Source: Pontibacillus halophilus JSM 076056 = DSM 19796 (GTDB lineage: Bacteria; Bacillota; Bacilli; Bacillales; BH030062). From it: 64,000 nucleotides of DNA. The DNA lies in assembly GCF_000425205.1 (NCBI RefSeq), contig NZ_AULI01000016.1:1-64000 (forward strand), given 5' to 3'. Both the position numbers and the translations under genes were made by a program. The notes under the pieces are model-generated. The model did not search any database. It was given only the letters and a program-made list of their open reading frames with translations, and was not told the DNA's origin. Positions 7,043 through 15,258 of this stretch are shown here, piece by piece; position 1 is the stretch's first letter; every line of letters starts with the position of its first letter.

Positions 7043-8019
7043 TTCTGTAATAACTTTCTCGTTTCTCTTTCCCATGCTCTTAAATGTGGGTAAGGATCAT
7101 AGGACCATTCGCTATGCCCATTGTCTCGATACATACCATAATGCAAATGAGGGGGGAACTTTCCTGATGTACCTGGAGGACCATATCCTGTTGCTCCAAC
7201 GTATCCAACAACATCTCCAGGTTTGACAACCTGTCCTGGCTTGACCCCTTTTTCGAATCCGTTTAAATGGGCAAAGTAATGATAGGTGTTACTTGTATCA
7301 CGAATGCCAATCCGCCAACCTCCATATCGGTTCCATCCCTTCATCTCTACGACGCCGTAAGCAGTAGCACGAACTGGGACTCCGTAATTCGCAAAGATGT
7401 CTGTCCCTTCATGTATACGTCTCCCGCCGAAACCACGAGCATCTCCCCACGTACTTCGGTAGCTGTAGTTATAAGAGAGAGGGACTGGGAAACGGTGTTC
7501 TGTGAGTTCTACTGTTTGGAAGGTCTCAAACACTTTCGCATTATTTGAAATGGCTTGAACGGATAAGTCACGTTGGTAGTAATTCCAAACGGCAATCTTC
7601 AAATCTTGATCTGTTGTCCCGTATCCGGATAGGTAGGAGGCCATTGTGTAAAGAATATCAAGGTCGTTTGTCTGGTCTGCAATGCCATCTCCGTCTCCAT
7701 CTTTCCCAAGTCCATTAAATATAGATATTGTGTCTTCTTCTTGTGCATGATGACTTGAAGGGTTTGTCGGACCAGCCCATCTCTCAATTGGTATAGTTAT
7801 GGAGATGAATTGGTTGGAGGCGTGTTCTTTATGGATATGCTTCTCGTATTGGTCTACTGCAGCAAGGAACGTCCACGGAACATGAGTGACACTCTGAATG
7901 GATTTATATAAGGACATACGCTCTTCATATTCGTTCTTCTCGGTACTATCTTCTGCAGCCATGGCTGTGTAAGGTACGATGAAAAGGGCGCATGTCATGA
8001 TTAGTAAGAATCGTAGCAA
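7039..8019 (-). CDS. lytH: LytH, L-Ala-D-Glu endopeptidase of sporulation (M23 peptidase)
   Basis: A 326-residue secreted protein, the same length as B. subtilis LytH. A signal peptide (about residues 1-21, ending TAMAAE) precedes an N-terminal region and a C-terminal LytM/M23 domain. Zinc ligands are visible: His203 and Asp207 in HEGTD, and His293 in the HLH motif (291-293). LytH trims peptide side chains of spore cortex peptidoglycan and is made late in the mother cell. The start is TTG at 8019, with AGGAGGTGA (8027-8035) seven bases upstream; the open frame upstream to 8196 has no RBS and would place the signal peptide internally. Confidence 0.92.
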   Translation of the reverse strand: MLRFLLIMTCALFIVPYTAMAAEDSTEKNEYEERMSLYKSIQSVTHVPWTFLAAVDQYEKHIHKEHASNQFISITIPIERWAGPTNPSSHHAQEEDTISIFNGLGKDGDGDGIADQTNDLDILYTMASYLSGYGTTDQDLKIAVWNYYQRDLSVQAISNNAKVFETFQTVELTEHRFPVPLSYNYSYRSTWGDARGFGGRRIHEGTDIFANYGVPVRATAYGVVEMKGWNRYGGWRIGIRDTSNTYHYFAHLNGFEKGVKPGQVVKPGDVVGYVGATGYGPPGTSGKFPPHLHYGMYRDNGHSEWSYDPYPHLRAWERETRKLLQK

Positions 8020-8175
8020 ATGGGTCTCACCTCCTCGAATGATGTTAGTTTGCGTCACTATAGTTATTTCATAGGTGGAAAATATTAAAAGAGGAGGAGG
8101 AATTAACGCTCGGATTACCATTTTATCCCAAGAGAGCAAGATGATTATAGTTACATGGCATGATTCAATAAGTAA

Positions 8176-8201
8176 GACTGTCGAGAAGAATCTCAACAGT
8201 C
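8176..8201 (-). terminator. Terminator between yutC and lytH
   Basis: On the minus strand GACTGTTGAG pairs with CTCGACAGTC (8176-8185 with 8192-8201, one wobble), loop of 6, then TTACTTATT. It lies just past the yutC stop. Confidence 0.65.
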
Positions 8202-8209
8202 TAAGTTTG

Positions 8210-8920
8210 TTATTGCATATTCAGTTTTTCATTTTTCATTTCATCGGTTCGCATTTCTTCGTCATCCGCTACGTCTCGTTTGTCTTTGAAGGAACGTGTT
8301 TCATCGTTGTAAGTGTCTTCACCTTGAGGCGATTTCTTCATCTTCTTCACAACAGATTCTACATCGTCCCGATACGTTTTCTGTTGAAGGTTCTTTGTGC
8401 TTAATGCTTCAAGGTCATCAAATGTTTCTTCTGTATCGGACACGTACACTTCGTAGTAGCGAGGTAAGACAGACTGAGCGGTTTTCTTGGCAATGTCTGC
8501 AGCATAATTCTTGTTTTGATTTCCTTCATATTTATACCCGACTAACACTTCAGCATCTGTCACTACAGTCGCAACATCTTCAAATCCCTTTGTTCGTAGC
8601 AGCATGCGTGACACTAGATCGGACGCTTGCTCACGATCCATCACTGCGTACCGGTTTTCTGATTCATCATTGGCGACTTGGTCTTTATTGTATCGCACAT
8701 ACCCGACACGATTTGTGACGTTGTTGTCATATTCATTACCACTTTTTGATGTATAGCTGAAGTTCTCATTGTTTCTGTCACCAAATCCATAAGAGATTTT
8801 GTTGTAGGATTCATTTGGGTTGGTCATGTCGAATGCTTCGTCGTTTTCTTCAGCCCCACATCCTGAAGCAATTAGGGCTGTTGCAAGCAAAGCTGATGCA
8901 AACCATGGTCGTTTATTCAT
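8210..8920 (-). CDS. yutC: YhcN/YlaJ-family sporulation lipoprotein (YutC-like)
   Basis: A 236-residue lipoprotein. The N-terminus has a lipobox (LIASGC, modified Cys21) and the rest is polar and charged. The central part (near AVMDREQASDLVSRMLLRT and VLVGYKYE) matches the YhcN/YlaJ family of spore membrane lipoproteins, which act in forespores and affect germination or outgrowth. The location next to lytH and yutD points to YutC. An AGGAGGGT sequence sits at 8928-8935, upstream of the ATG at 8920. The tail is rich in Lys, Asp and Glu, as usual for this family. Confidence 0.85.
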   Translation of the reverse strand: MNKRPWFASALLATALIASGCGAEENDEAFDMTNPNESYNKISYGFGDRNNENFSYTSKSGNEYDNNVTNRVGYVRYNKDQVANDESENRYAVMDREQASDLVSRMLLRTKGFEDVATVVTDAEVLVGYKYEGNQNKNYAADIAKKTAQSVLPRYYEVYVSDTEETFDDLEALSTKNLQQKTYRDDVESVVKKMKKSPQGEDTYNDETRSFKDKRDVADDEEMRTDEMKNEKLNMQ

Positions 8921-9072
8921 CGCATACCCTCCTGTTCATTCAAAGGTCTTCCCCATTCATAGGTTGGATTAAATTTCGTTCTTCATGCTAGAAAATGTTG
9001 CCCAAGAATGAAATGAAGAGGTAACACAATTCAAAATATGATACACTAGAGGCAACTATAGAGGTGATGAAC

Positions 9073-9348
9073 GTGATTGAAGTACAAGGGAAAACGTATG
9101 AAATCATACATGATGAGAAGAATGGTTTCGTGCAGGAAACGTTAGAAGAACGATATAGCGATATTTTAACGAAATACGATTTTATTGTAGGGGATTGGGG
9201 TTATGGTCAGCTTCGTTTAAGAGGGTTCTATGACGACCAAAACCCGAAGGCTTCATTCGATACGAAGATTAGCACGCTGAATGATTATTTACTGGAGTAT
9301 TGCAACTTTGGATGTGCCTATTTCGTATTGAAACGTATCGATCGGTAA
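9073..9348 (+). CDS. yutD: YutD family protein (DUF1027)
   Basis: A 91-residue cytoplasmic protein with the strongly conserved core KYDFIVGDWGYGQLRLRGFY and the YCNFGCAYFVL ending of the YutD/DUF1027 family. Its function is unknown. The GTG at 9073 is chosen because GAGGTG (9061-9066) is six bases upstream; ATG at 9067 and GTG at 9064 lie in the same frame but too close to that site. It is followed by a strong bidirectional terminator. Confidence 0.9.
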   Translation: MIEVQGKTYEIIHDEKNGFVQETLEERYSDILTKYDFIVGDWGYGQLRLRGFYDDQNPKASFDTKISTLNDYLLEYCNFGCAYFVLKRIDR

Positions 9349-9365
9349 GAGATTCAGCTCATACT

Positions 9366-9402
9366 AGAAAAAAGGGGGTCGAGTTGTGACCCCCTTTTTT
9401 TA
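9366..9402. terminator. Bidirectional terminator after yutD
   Basis: GGGGGTC (9374-9380) pairs with GACCCCC (9388-9394), flanked by A-runs on the left and T-runs on the right, so it works on both strands. Confidence 0.93.
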
Positions 9403-9408
9403 ATTATG

Positions 9409-9696
9409 TTACTGGTTATTTTCTTCTTGGGAAGGCTTTACATCTTGATTCGGATGGTCGTGGGTTGGGTGTGATGCTGGGTCTTGCCTCGGCAAGTCTT
9501 CGTGTAAAGATTTATTCTCGTAATTAAAGGCACTGTAGGATCGCTGGCCTTCTCGCCAAGGAGTGCTTTTGTTCAGAACGGCTTTCTTCTTGTTACGAGG
9601 GGCGCCATAAGGGCCTTCAGGTAACTGTTCAGGAGTCACATAATTACGCATAGCTTCAACATTTGCAAAATCAGAATAATGTTCTTTCTTATTCAT
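9409..9696 (-). CDS. Small conserved cytosolic protein, function unknown
   Basis: A 95-residue hydrophilic protein starting MNKKEHYSDFANVEAMRNY with a middle part (EQLPEGPYGAPRNKKKAV) that resembles small proteins annotated only as cytosolic protein in Bacillaceae. The C-terminal third is low in complexity and rich in His, Asp, Pro and Gln. The start at 9696 has GGAGG ten bases upstream, but that site lies inside the 3' arm of a perfect 17-bp hairpin (9700-9745). No function can be assigned. Confidence 0.75.
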   Translation of the reverse strand: MNKKEHYSDFANVEAMRNYVTPEQLPEGPYGAPRNKKKAVLNKSTPWREGQRSYSAFNYENKSLHEDLPRQDPASHPTHDHPNQDVKPSQEENNQ

Positions 9697-9699
9697 ATA

Positions 9700-9745
9700 G
9701 AAACAGCCTCCTTCCGCACTAGTGTGTACGGAAGGAGGCTGTTTC
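9700..9745 (-). terminator. Perfect 17-bp hairpin: terminator and RBS mask
   Basis: GAAACAGCCTCCTTCCG (9700-9716) pairs perfectly with 9729-9745 across a 12-base loop. It begins one base after the stop of the DUF3055 gene and ends three bases before the next start codon. It lacks a good T-tract, and its distal arm contains the Shine-Dalgarno sequence of the following gene. Confidence 0.7.
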
Positions 9746-9746
9746 A

Positions 9747-10016
9747 TTATAAGTAAGACTTAATAAACGTTCTTAATTCTTCTGCTTCCATTTGAGAGAA
9801 GTTGAGAGCGTGCTCCAGATACCCTTCGTCATACAAGTTAGCTAGCTCAATTTTCGCGAAGCGATTGTCTTGAAGGTCTAGGACAAGTTTCTCTTCCTCG
9901 TTTTGCTCATGGGAGAGGATGGCTAGGTCGTAGCGTTGAATATCTCCCATAAAGCTAATGTACCTAACGTCTGCTTGCTTAATGACATCTTGAATAACTT
10001 CCATTTCATCGGACAT
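9747..10016 (-). CDS. DUF3055 family protein
   Basis: An 89-residue acidic protein matching the DUF3055 family: VRYISFMGDIQRYDLAI, LVLDLQDNRFAKI and EGYLEHALNFSQMEAEELRTFI are the expected conserved blocks. No function is known. The ATG at 10016 is favoured over the GTG at 10025 because AAGGGAG (10025-10031) lies eight bases upstream. It follows glpX on the same strand with a 24-base gap, so the two are probably cotranscribed. Confidence 0.82.
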   Translation of the reverse strand: MSDEMEVIQDVIKQADVRYISFMGDIQRYDLAILSHEQNEEEKLVLDLQDNRFAKIELANLYDEGYLEHALNFSQMEAEELRTFIKSYL

Positions 10017-10040
10017 GGTACGCACTCCCTTCAGAATGGA

Positions 10041-11012
10041 TTAGGATTCTTCACGTAAGTCTGGCTTTAAGTCTAAATGATGATTGGCTTGAATGAAGCG
10101 GACGGTTCTCGTCTTCGAGCGCATTACAATGGAATGCGTTTCCGCTGTATCTCCGCCAAGGAATCGTACTCCATTTAACAATTCACCTTCTGTGACACCG
10201 GTAGCGGCAAAGATGGCATCATCACTTTTCACAAGGTCATTCATCGTTAAGAGCTGTTCTGGGTCGTCAAGTCCCATCTCCATGCAACGGCTACGTTCTT
10301 CGTCATTTTGAGGGAGGAGGCGTGCTTGCATGTCTCCACCTAATGATTTAACTGCAGCTGCTGAAATAACACCTTCTGGTGCACCGCCGATTCCAATGAA
10401 AATGTCGATGCCTGTTTGAGGGAGGCAAGTTGCAATGGATGCTCCTACATCTCCGTCGCCAAATAGTTTCACACGCGCACCCATATTCTGAACGCGTTTT
10501 ACAATTTCGTCATGACGAGGACGTTCTTGTATAATCACGGTCAGATCGTGAATACGTTTATTATTCGCTTCTGCGACAATTTCAATCGTCTTTTCTATTG
10601 GGTCATCTAGGTGGACTCTTCCAGCAGCCTTCTCACCAACTACAAGCTTCTGCATGTACATGTCAGGAGCATGTAGTAAGGCACCTCGTTCGGCAGCGGC
10701 AATGACCGTCATGGCATTATTGTGTCCCTTAGCGACAATATTTGTACCTTCTAATGGATCGACTGCAATATCTACATTCGGGCCATCCCCGGTACCCAAG
10801 TTTTCTCCTATATATAGCATGGGAGCTTCATCAAGCTCTCCCTCGCCTATAACAACCGTTCCATTCATGGATACGGTATCGAATACGTTTCTCATTGCTG
10901 TTGTAGCGGCATCATCCGCTTCATTTTTCTTGCCGCGTCCCATCCAATGGGCAGATTTAATTGCTGCTGCCTCTGTTACACGAACAAGTTCTAACGCTAA
11001 CTCTCTATCCAA
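10041..11012 (-). CDS. glpX: Class II fructose-1,6-bisphosphatase GlpX
   Basis: A 323-residue enzyme of the GlpX family that removes the 1-phosphate from fructose 1,6-bisphosphate, a key gluconeogenic step. Family motifs include WMGRGKKNEADDAAT near residues 23-37, GEGELDEAPML, VDPLEGTN (metal-binding acids) and GIGGAPEGVISAAA. The start is TTG at 11012, preceded by GGAGGAG. pckA, another gluconeogenic gene, lies at the other end of the window but is not linked to it. Confidence 0.95.
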   Translation of the reverse strand: MDRELALELVRVTEAAAIKSAHWMGRGKKNEADDAATTAMRNVFDTVSMNGTVVIGEGELDEAPMLYIGENLGTGDGPNVDIAVDPLEGTNIVAKGHNNAMTVIAAAERGALLHAPDMYMQKLVVGEKAAGRVHLDDPIEKTIEIVAEANNKRIHDLTVIIQERPRHDEIVKRVQNMGARVKLFGDGDVGASIATCLPQTGIDIFIGIGGAPEGVISAAAVKSLGGDMQARLLPQNDEERSRCMEMGLDDPEQLLTMNDLVKSDDAIFAATGVTEGELLNGVRFLGGDTAETHSIVMRSKTRTVRFIQANHHLDLKPDLREES

Positions 11013-11168
11013 TTGCTTCTCCTCCGCTTCTTTAATATCCTTATATATGATAGCAGAAATATCATCAAAACTTAAATGGTAAATCGGATTATGTCGAATA
11101 TAGGTGAATTAGGTTGTTTAATGGAGCGAATAGGTAGGACATAATCTGAAGAAGGGGAGAAAATTACG

Positions 11169-11606
11169 ATGTATTTTGTGAACCGAGAAGCAATTGAGCA
11201 AACGTTAACGTACTTGGATGGTGTACTCAGCCAATATGAAGAGGGGATGGCGCACACGCAACATGGTAAGCTTGCCTTAGAGCGTCTTGTTCATGTGTCG
11301 ATTGAGTCCATTATTGATGTAGGGAATATGATGATTGACGGATTTATTATGAGAGACCCTGGTAGTTATTCAGACATTATTGATATATTAGTGGATGAGA
11401 AGGTATTGCCTGAAGAAGAGCAAACCCCTTATCAAACCTACATAAAGTTGCGTAAAGAGCTTGTTCAATCGTATACGACAATTGACCATGACCAATTGCT
11501 AAACGAATTAATGAACCATTCCAACATGCTGAACCAATTCTCGACTCGAATTCGTTCTTATTTAGATAACGAGTTGGGTCCGGTTTCAGCCTTTACGAAT
11601 TCATAA
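11169..11606 (+). CDS. yutE: YutE, DUF86/HepT-like protein with a changed active-site His
   Basis: A 145-residue helical protein of the DUF86 (HepT-like) family. Toxin members carry an RX4HXY ribonuclease motif. Here the matching stretch is RKELVQSY (about residues 97-104), with Gln where the His should be. No MNT antitoxin nucleotidyltransferase gene lies beside it; its neighbour is yutF. This suggests a housekeeping or inactive version rather than a toxin. ATG at 11169 follows GAAGGGGAG. Likely cotranscribed with yutF (26-base gap). Confidence 0.85.
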   Translation: MYFVNREAIEQTLTYLDGVLSQYEEGMAHTQHGKLALERLVHVSIESIIDVGNMMIDGFIMRDPGSYSDIIDILVDEKVLPEEEQTPYQTYIKLRKELVQSYTTIDHDQLLNELMNHSNMLNQFSTRIRSYLDNELGPVSAFTNS

Positions 11607-11632
11607 TAATTAGACGAGGGAGAATTACTTAC

Positions 11633-12400
11633 ATGAAGACTTACAGCGGGTATTTAATTGACTTAGATGGAACAATGTATCGTGGTGAAGAACGTATTGA
11701 AGAAGCTTCAACATTTGTTCAGCAGTTGAAAGACAGAGAGATTCCTTATATGTTCGTGACGAACAATTCCTCCAAGCGACCATCCCAGGTTGTAGAGAAA
11801 TTGCGCAGTCATGATATTCCTGCAACAGAGGAGCAAGTTTATACTTCGAGTATGGCAACTGCTGCGTACATCAAGCGTCAAAAGCCTGATGCAACCGTAT
11901 ATGCGATTGGTGAAGAGGGATTGCAAAGTGCGCTATCGAAGGTGGGGTTAACCTTTGGGGAAGAGCAATGCGATTATGTAGTCATTGGTATGGACAGAGA
12001 AATTACGTATGAGAAGCTTGCGAAGGCAGCACTGCTCGTTCGGAAAGGGGCGACCTTCCTCTCTACAAATGGAGATATAGCCATCCCCACAGAGCGTGGT
12101 ATGCTTCCGGGCAACGGTTCCCTGACTTCCGTAATTACGGTGACAACTGGTGTATCACCCACATTTATAGGGAAACCTGAATCGACGATTATGGAGTTGG
12201 CGCTTGATGAACTTGGAATGAGAAAAGAAGAAACGTTAATGGTGGGCGACAACTATGAAACAGATATTAAAGCTGGCATGAACGCTGGCTTAGATACGTT
12301 ACTCGTTCATACAGGAGTCACGAGCCGTGAAGACTTAATTGTTAAAGAGATTCAACCTACCTTCACTGTGAAGAACTTAAGCGAATGGGTCATAGAATAA
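11633..12400 (+). CDS. yutF: YutF, HAD-superfamily phosphatase (NagD type)
   Basis: A 255-residue HAD phosphatase of the NagD/p-nitrophenylphosphatase group. Motif I is DLDGTMYRG (residues 8-16), motif II is FVTNNSSKRP near 43-52, the Lys motif is GKPES, and motif IV is MVGDNYETDI near 202-211. The large cap domain between motifs II and III is typical of subclass IIA. It hydrolyses small phosphorylated metabolites; the natural substrate is not known. The start at 11633 has GAGGGAG upstream, and a terminator follows. Confidence 0.9.
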   Translation: MKTYSGYLIDLDGTMYRGEERIEEASTFVQQLKDREIPYMFVTNNSSKRPSQVVEKLRSHDIPATEEQVYTSSMATAAYIKRQKPDATVYAIGEEGLQSALSKVGLTFGEEQCDYVVIGMDREITYEKLAKAALLVRKGATFLSTNGDIAIPTERGMLPGNGSLTSVITVTTGVSPTFIGKPESTIMELALDELGMRKEETLMVGDNYETDIKAGMNAGLDTLLVHTGVTSREDLIVKEIQPTFTVKNLSEWVIE

Positions 12401-12404
12401 AAAG

Positions 12405-12430
12405 GGTCGTGCGCGTCGCACGACCTTCTT
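12405..12430. terminator. Terminator between yutF and yutG
   Basis: GGTCGTGCG (12405-12413) pairs perfectly with CGCACGACC (12417-12425), loop of 3; A-run on the left and TTCTT on the right make it bidirectional. Confidence 0.85.
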
Positions 12431-12932
12431 AATCATCTTCTTCGTCTGTAACACTGTGGGCGAGGCGACTGGATGCTGCCGCGGCAATTGCTCCTACAAT
12501 GTCGTCTAGGTACGTATGGCAATACCCATGTGATTTGTCGTTTAATTTCTCCAGAATACCAGGCTTCACTTTGTCAATATAACCGTAGTTCGTGAAACCA
12601 ATCGAACCATATACGTTGACGATGGACAAGGCGATGATTTCATCCACCCCATATAGGCTTTCATCTTCAGCAATCGTTGACTGAAGAGGCTCATCCAACA
12701 TGTTCTTCTCTGCTAACACATCAAGCTGGATCCCCGTTAAGATGGCGTTTTGAACCTCGCGTTTCGAGATAACACGTTCCACATTATATTTGCATTCTTC
12801 CATCGTTAAATTGTCGTGATACTTTGACTGTAAATAGTAGACAAGGTCTGCAATATCCTCAATGGTGACGCCTCTATCGTCCAACCATTGTCTAGCCTTT
12901 TTTTCTAGTGCAGTCATTACATGTTTAGTCAT
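12429..12932 (-). CDS. yutG: YutG, phosphatidylglycerophosphatase A-like protein
   Basis: A 167-residue protein of the PgpA/YutG family. Conserved parts include GVTIEDIADLVYYLQ near residue 20, SLYGVDEIIALSIVNVYGSIGFTNYGYIDK and CHTYLDDIVGAIAAAA, with acidic residues likely to bind metal. YutG-type proteins lack the membrane spans of enteric PgpA and are soluble; a role in phospholipid metabolism is inferred from the family. It stands alone on the minus strand between yutF and yutH, as in B. subtilis. Confidence 0.88.
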   Translation of the reverse strand: MTKHVMTALEKKARQWLDDRGVTIEDIADLVYYLQSKYHDNLTMEECKYNVERVISKREVQNAILTGIQLDVLAEKNMLDEPLQSTIAEDESLYGVDEIIALSIVNVYGSIGFTNYGYIDKVKPGILEKLNDKSHGYCHTYLDDIVGAIAAAASSRLAHSVTDEEDD

Positions 12933-13090
12933 CTGATCACCTTTTCTTCCCTGAGATGGTAAAACTTTTGTCTTCTATTATTCCCTTTGTTCAGTATATG
13001 GAAACATACTTTGTTTCGTTCTTTTTTTGAAAGGATTTAACAGGCTCAACATAGATTGTAGTAATAGGCAATGATGGAGGGGGATGCAGA

Positions 13091-14077
13091 ATGAAAGAAT
13101 GGCTCGAACAAACGTATCTGATTCATGTCTACCAGAAGGTTTATGGCAGCTTATATGAAGGGTATTCAAGTACAGATGGGAACTTCTTTATAGTTCCGGT
13201 ACCTGGTGAACTGAAGGAAGAAGCTTATGAACAAAGGTCCTTAGCAGAGTTTCTGAGAGGGGCTGGCATGGAGCAAGTAGGACTGCCTGTCTTTAATCAG
13301 GAGGGCCAGTTACTATCCGATTATGAGAACCGGAAAGTCATGTGTGTCCATACTGTACCCCATAATGGATCTATGCAACAAGGCTTAGAGATGTTGGCCT
13401 CCCTTCATCAACTGGGTGCACAATACCCGTATCAACCTCAATATGTGTCGCGATATGGAGAATGGAAGTCACTCTGGGAGCAGAAGATGGATAAATGGCA
13501 TGAGCTATATGAGAAGCAGTGGAGTGAACGACCTTCTTCTTCCTATCAGCGTCTCGTGATTGAAACGTTCCCTTACATAGAGGGACTGACGGAGAATGCT
13601 ATTCAGTACTTGCAGGAAACTGAGCAAGACTGGCGATATGAAGAAGGGGACCAGGGTACGGTTACCTTTCAACGATTCCAATTTGACACGTTTAATCAGC
13701 CTTTATGGCCGACTGAATTTGTATATGACCATCGTGCGCGTGATTTGGCTGAAGGAGTGCGCACCATTTTACTTCAACAAGGGAAGGATGGGTTGAGGGC
13801 AATCCGAACTCTAATTGGGCAATATGAATCCGTCTCCCAACTATCCGTCTTTACTTGGAGGATGATATACGGCCGATTGCTCATGCCCATCCATTTGTTC
13901 GACAGATTAGAAGAAGTTATTATTTATGAAGATAAACAAAACGCACGCCTCGTGCACCAATTTAAAGAGCTCATGCAACAACAAGTCCAGTATGAATCTG
14001 CTTTAAAGCATTTCTTTCATGAGCTTGGAGTTGACCAGAAGCAATTACGTATCCCCATTCCACATTGGTTGAGTTAA
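13091..14077 (+). CDS. yutH: YutH, CotS-like spore coat protein
   Basis: A 328-residue protein of the YutH/CotS spore-coat group, which has a distant kinase-like fold (aminoglycoside phosphotransferase type). The expected APH-like core HxDxxxxN is not obvious, so catalysis is doubtful. YutH is a B. subtilis coat protein made late in sporulation. ATG at 13091 follows GGAGGGGGATG. It sits directly before a dehydrogenase gene and the threonine operon, in the same relative place as in B. subtilis (next to hom). Confidence 0.85.
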   Translation: MKEWLEQTYLIHVYQKVYGSLYEGYSSTDGNFFIVPVPGELKEEAYEQRSLAEFLRGAGMEQVGLPVFNQEGQLLSDYENRKVMCVHTVPHNGSMQQGLEMLASLHQLGAQYPYQPQYVSRYGEWKSLWEQKMDKWHELYEKQWSERPSSSYQRLVIETFPYIEGLTENAIQYLQETEQDWRYEEGDQGTVTFQRFQFDTFNQPLWPTEFVYDHRARDLAEGVRTILLQQGKDGLRAIRTLIGQYESVSQLSVFTWRMIYGRLLMPIHLFDRLEEVIIYEDKQNARLVHQFKELMQQQVQYESALKHFFHELGVDQKQLRIPIPHWLS

Positions 14078-14125
14078 CGAGTGTAGTAGATATTCGGTCA
14101 CGAGGTTTTATGGAGGTAGTAGTGG

Positions 14126-15112
14126 ATGAATAAACCAGCCATTTATATAACAAGACAATTACCCGAGTCTGTCATTGCTCCTTATCGAAACATCTTGGAT
14201 ATTGAGATGTGGAGCAAATCTGAACAACCTGTAGACGCATCAACTCTTATGGATAAAGCACAACAAGTTGACGGGCTGGTGACGATGTTAAGTGATCAAG
14301 TCTCGTCTGAACTGCTAGGCACAGCTAAAGGCCTGAAAGCCGTTGCTAATCTTGCAGTTGGATTTGACAACATTGACCTAACATCCGCCGAAGAAAATGA
14401 AGTGGTCGTGACCAACACACCAGACGTCTTAACAGAGACAACAGCCGATTTGACTTTTGCGTTGATGTTAGCTACGGCCCGACGAATTGTTGAAGCCGCC
14501 GACTATGTTCGAAACGATGAATGGAAGAATTGGGCTCCTTATTTACTAGCAGGCACAGACGTCCATCATAAAACGATTGGGATTGTAGGCATGGGACGGA
14601 TTGGAGAGGCGGTTGCTCAGCGTGCGAAAGGGTTTAATATGAACATTCTTTATCACAACCGCTCAAGAAACACAGAAGCCGAACAAGCGCTTCAAGCAAA
14701 CTATGCGACTTTTGAAGAGCTATTAATTGAATCCGATTATGTTGTTTGTTTGGCTCCTTATACAGAAGAAACGCATGAGATGTTCAACACACAAGCCTTT
14801 CAGAAAATGAAAGATACCGCTATCTTTATAAATGCTTCAAGAGGCAAGAATGTGGACGAAGAAGCACTTTACGATGCGCTTGTAGCTAAAGAAATTAAAG
14901 CAGCTGGCGTGGATGTGTATAGACAAGAACCAATCCGAGCATCTCATCCACTTCTCTCATTGGACAATGTCGTCGCCCTTCCTCATATCGGGTCATCTAG
15001 TGAAGAGACGAGGACGGCTATGATTCAACTCTGTCTCGACAATTTAATTGAACTCTTTAACGGGAATGTTGCGAAAACGCCAGTTACTGAGAAGAAGCGC
15101 TTATCCACGTGA
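14126..15112 (+). CDS. D-2-hydroxyacid dehydrogenase (glyoxylate reductase type)
   Basis: A 328-residue NAD(P)-dependent D-2-hydroxyacid dehydrogenase. The cofactor motif is GMGRIG near residue 156, the substrate Arg is in INASRGK, the catalytic Glu in YRQEP, and the catalytic His in LPHIGSSS near residue 290. The sequence is closest to glyoxylate/hydroxypyruvate reductases (GyaR, YvcT) rather than SerA, since no C-terminal ACT domain is present. The start at 14126 follows GGAGGTAG. It lies before hom but ends in its own terminator, so it is a separate unit. Confidence 0.85.
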   Translation: MNKPAIYITRQLPESVIAPYRNILDIEMWSKSEQPVDASTLMDKAQQVDGLVTMLSDQVSSELLGTAKGLKAVANLAVGFDNIDLTSAEENEVVVTNTPDVLTETTADLTFALMLATARRIVEAADYVRNDEWKNWAPYLLAGTDVHHKTIGIVGMGRIGEAVAQRAKGFNMNILYHNRSRNTEAEQALQANYATFEELLIESDYVVCLAPYTEETHEMFNTQAFQKMKDTAIFINASRGKNVDEEALYDALVAKEIKAAGVDVYRQEPIRASHPLLSLDNVVALPHIGSSSEETRTAMIQLCLDNLIELFNGNVAKTPVTEKKRLST

Positions 15113-15127
15113 TAAGCGCTTCTTTTT
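15094..15127 (+). terminator. Terminator overlapping the dehydrogenase stop codon
   Basis: GAAGCGCTTATC (15094-15105) pairs perfectly with GATAAGCGCTTC (15111-15122), followed by TTTTT. The TGA stop (15110-15112) lies inside the hairpin. Confidence 0.95.
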
Positions 15128-15174
15128 GTATGTGGTATAATTGATTTAAAAATCTGTAAATTCTAAAAAATACC

Positions 15175-15203
15175 TTGTAGAAATGAAAGAGAGTCGATAT
15201 AAT
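15175..15203 (+). promoter_or_regulatory. SigA-type promoter of hom-thrC-thrB
   Basis: TTGTAG (15175-15180), 17-base spacer, TATAAT (15198-15203). The leader to hom is about 50 bases and holds no T-box or attenuator that I can see. Confidence 0.75.
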
Positions 15204-15258
15204 GTCCATTATAGAAAAACGAATGTACTCTCTAAAAAGACGGTGAGGAGTGAAGCGT

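Noticed and set aside
8020-8196. 59-codon N-terminal extension of LytH
   Set aside because: It would bury the signal peptide; the TTG at 8019 has an ideal RBS and gives the family length of 326.
15113-15258. T-box or attenuator in front of the threonine operon
   Set aside because: The leader after the promoter is about 50 bases and lacks the T-box motif (TGGNACCGCG) and a terminator.
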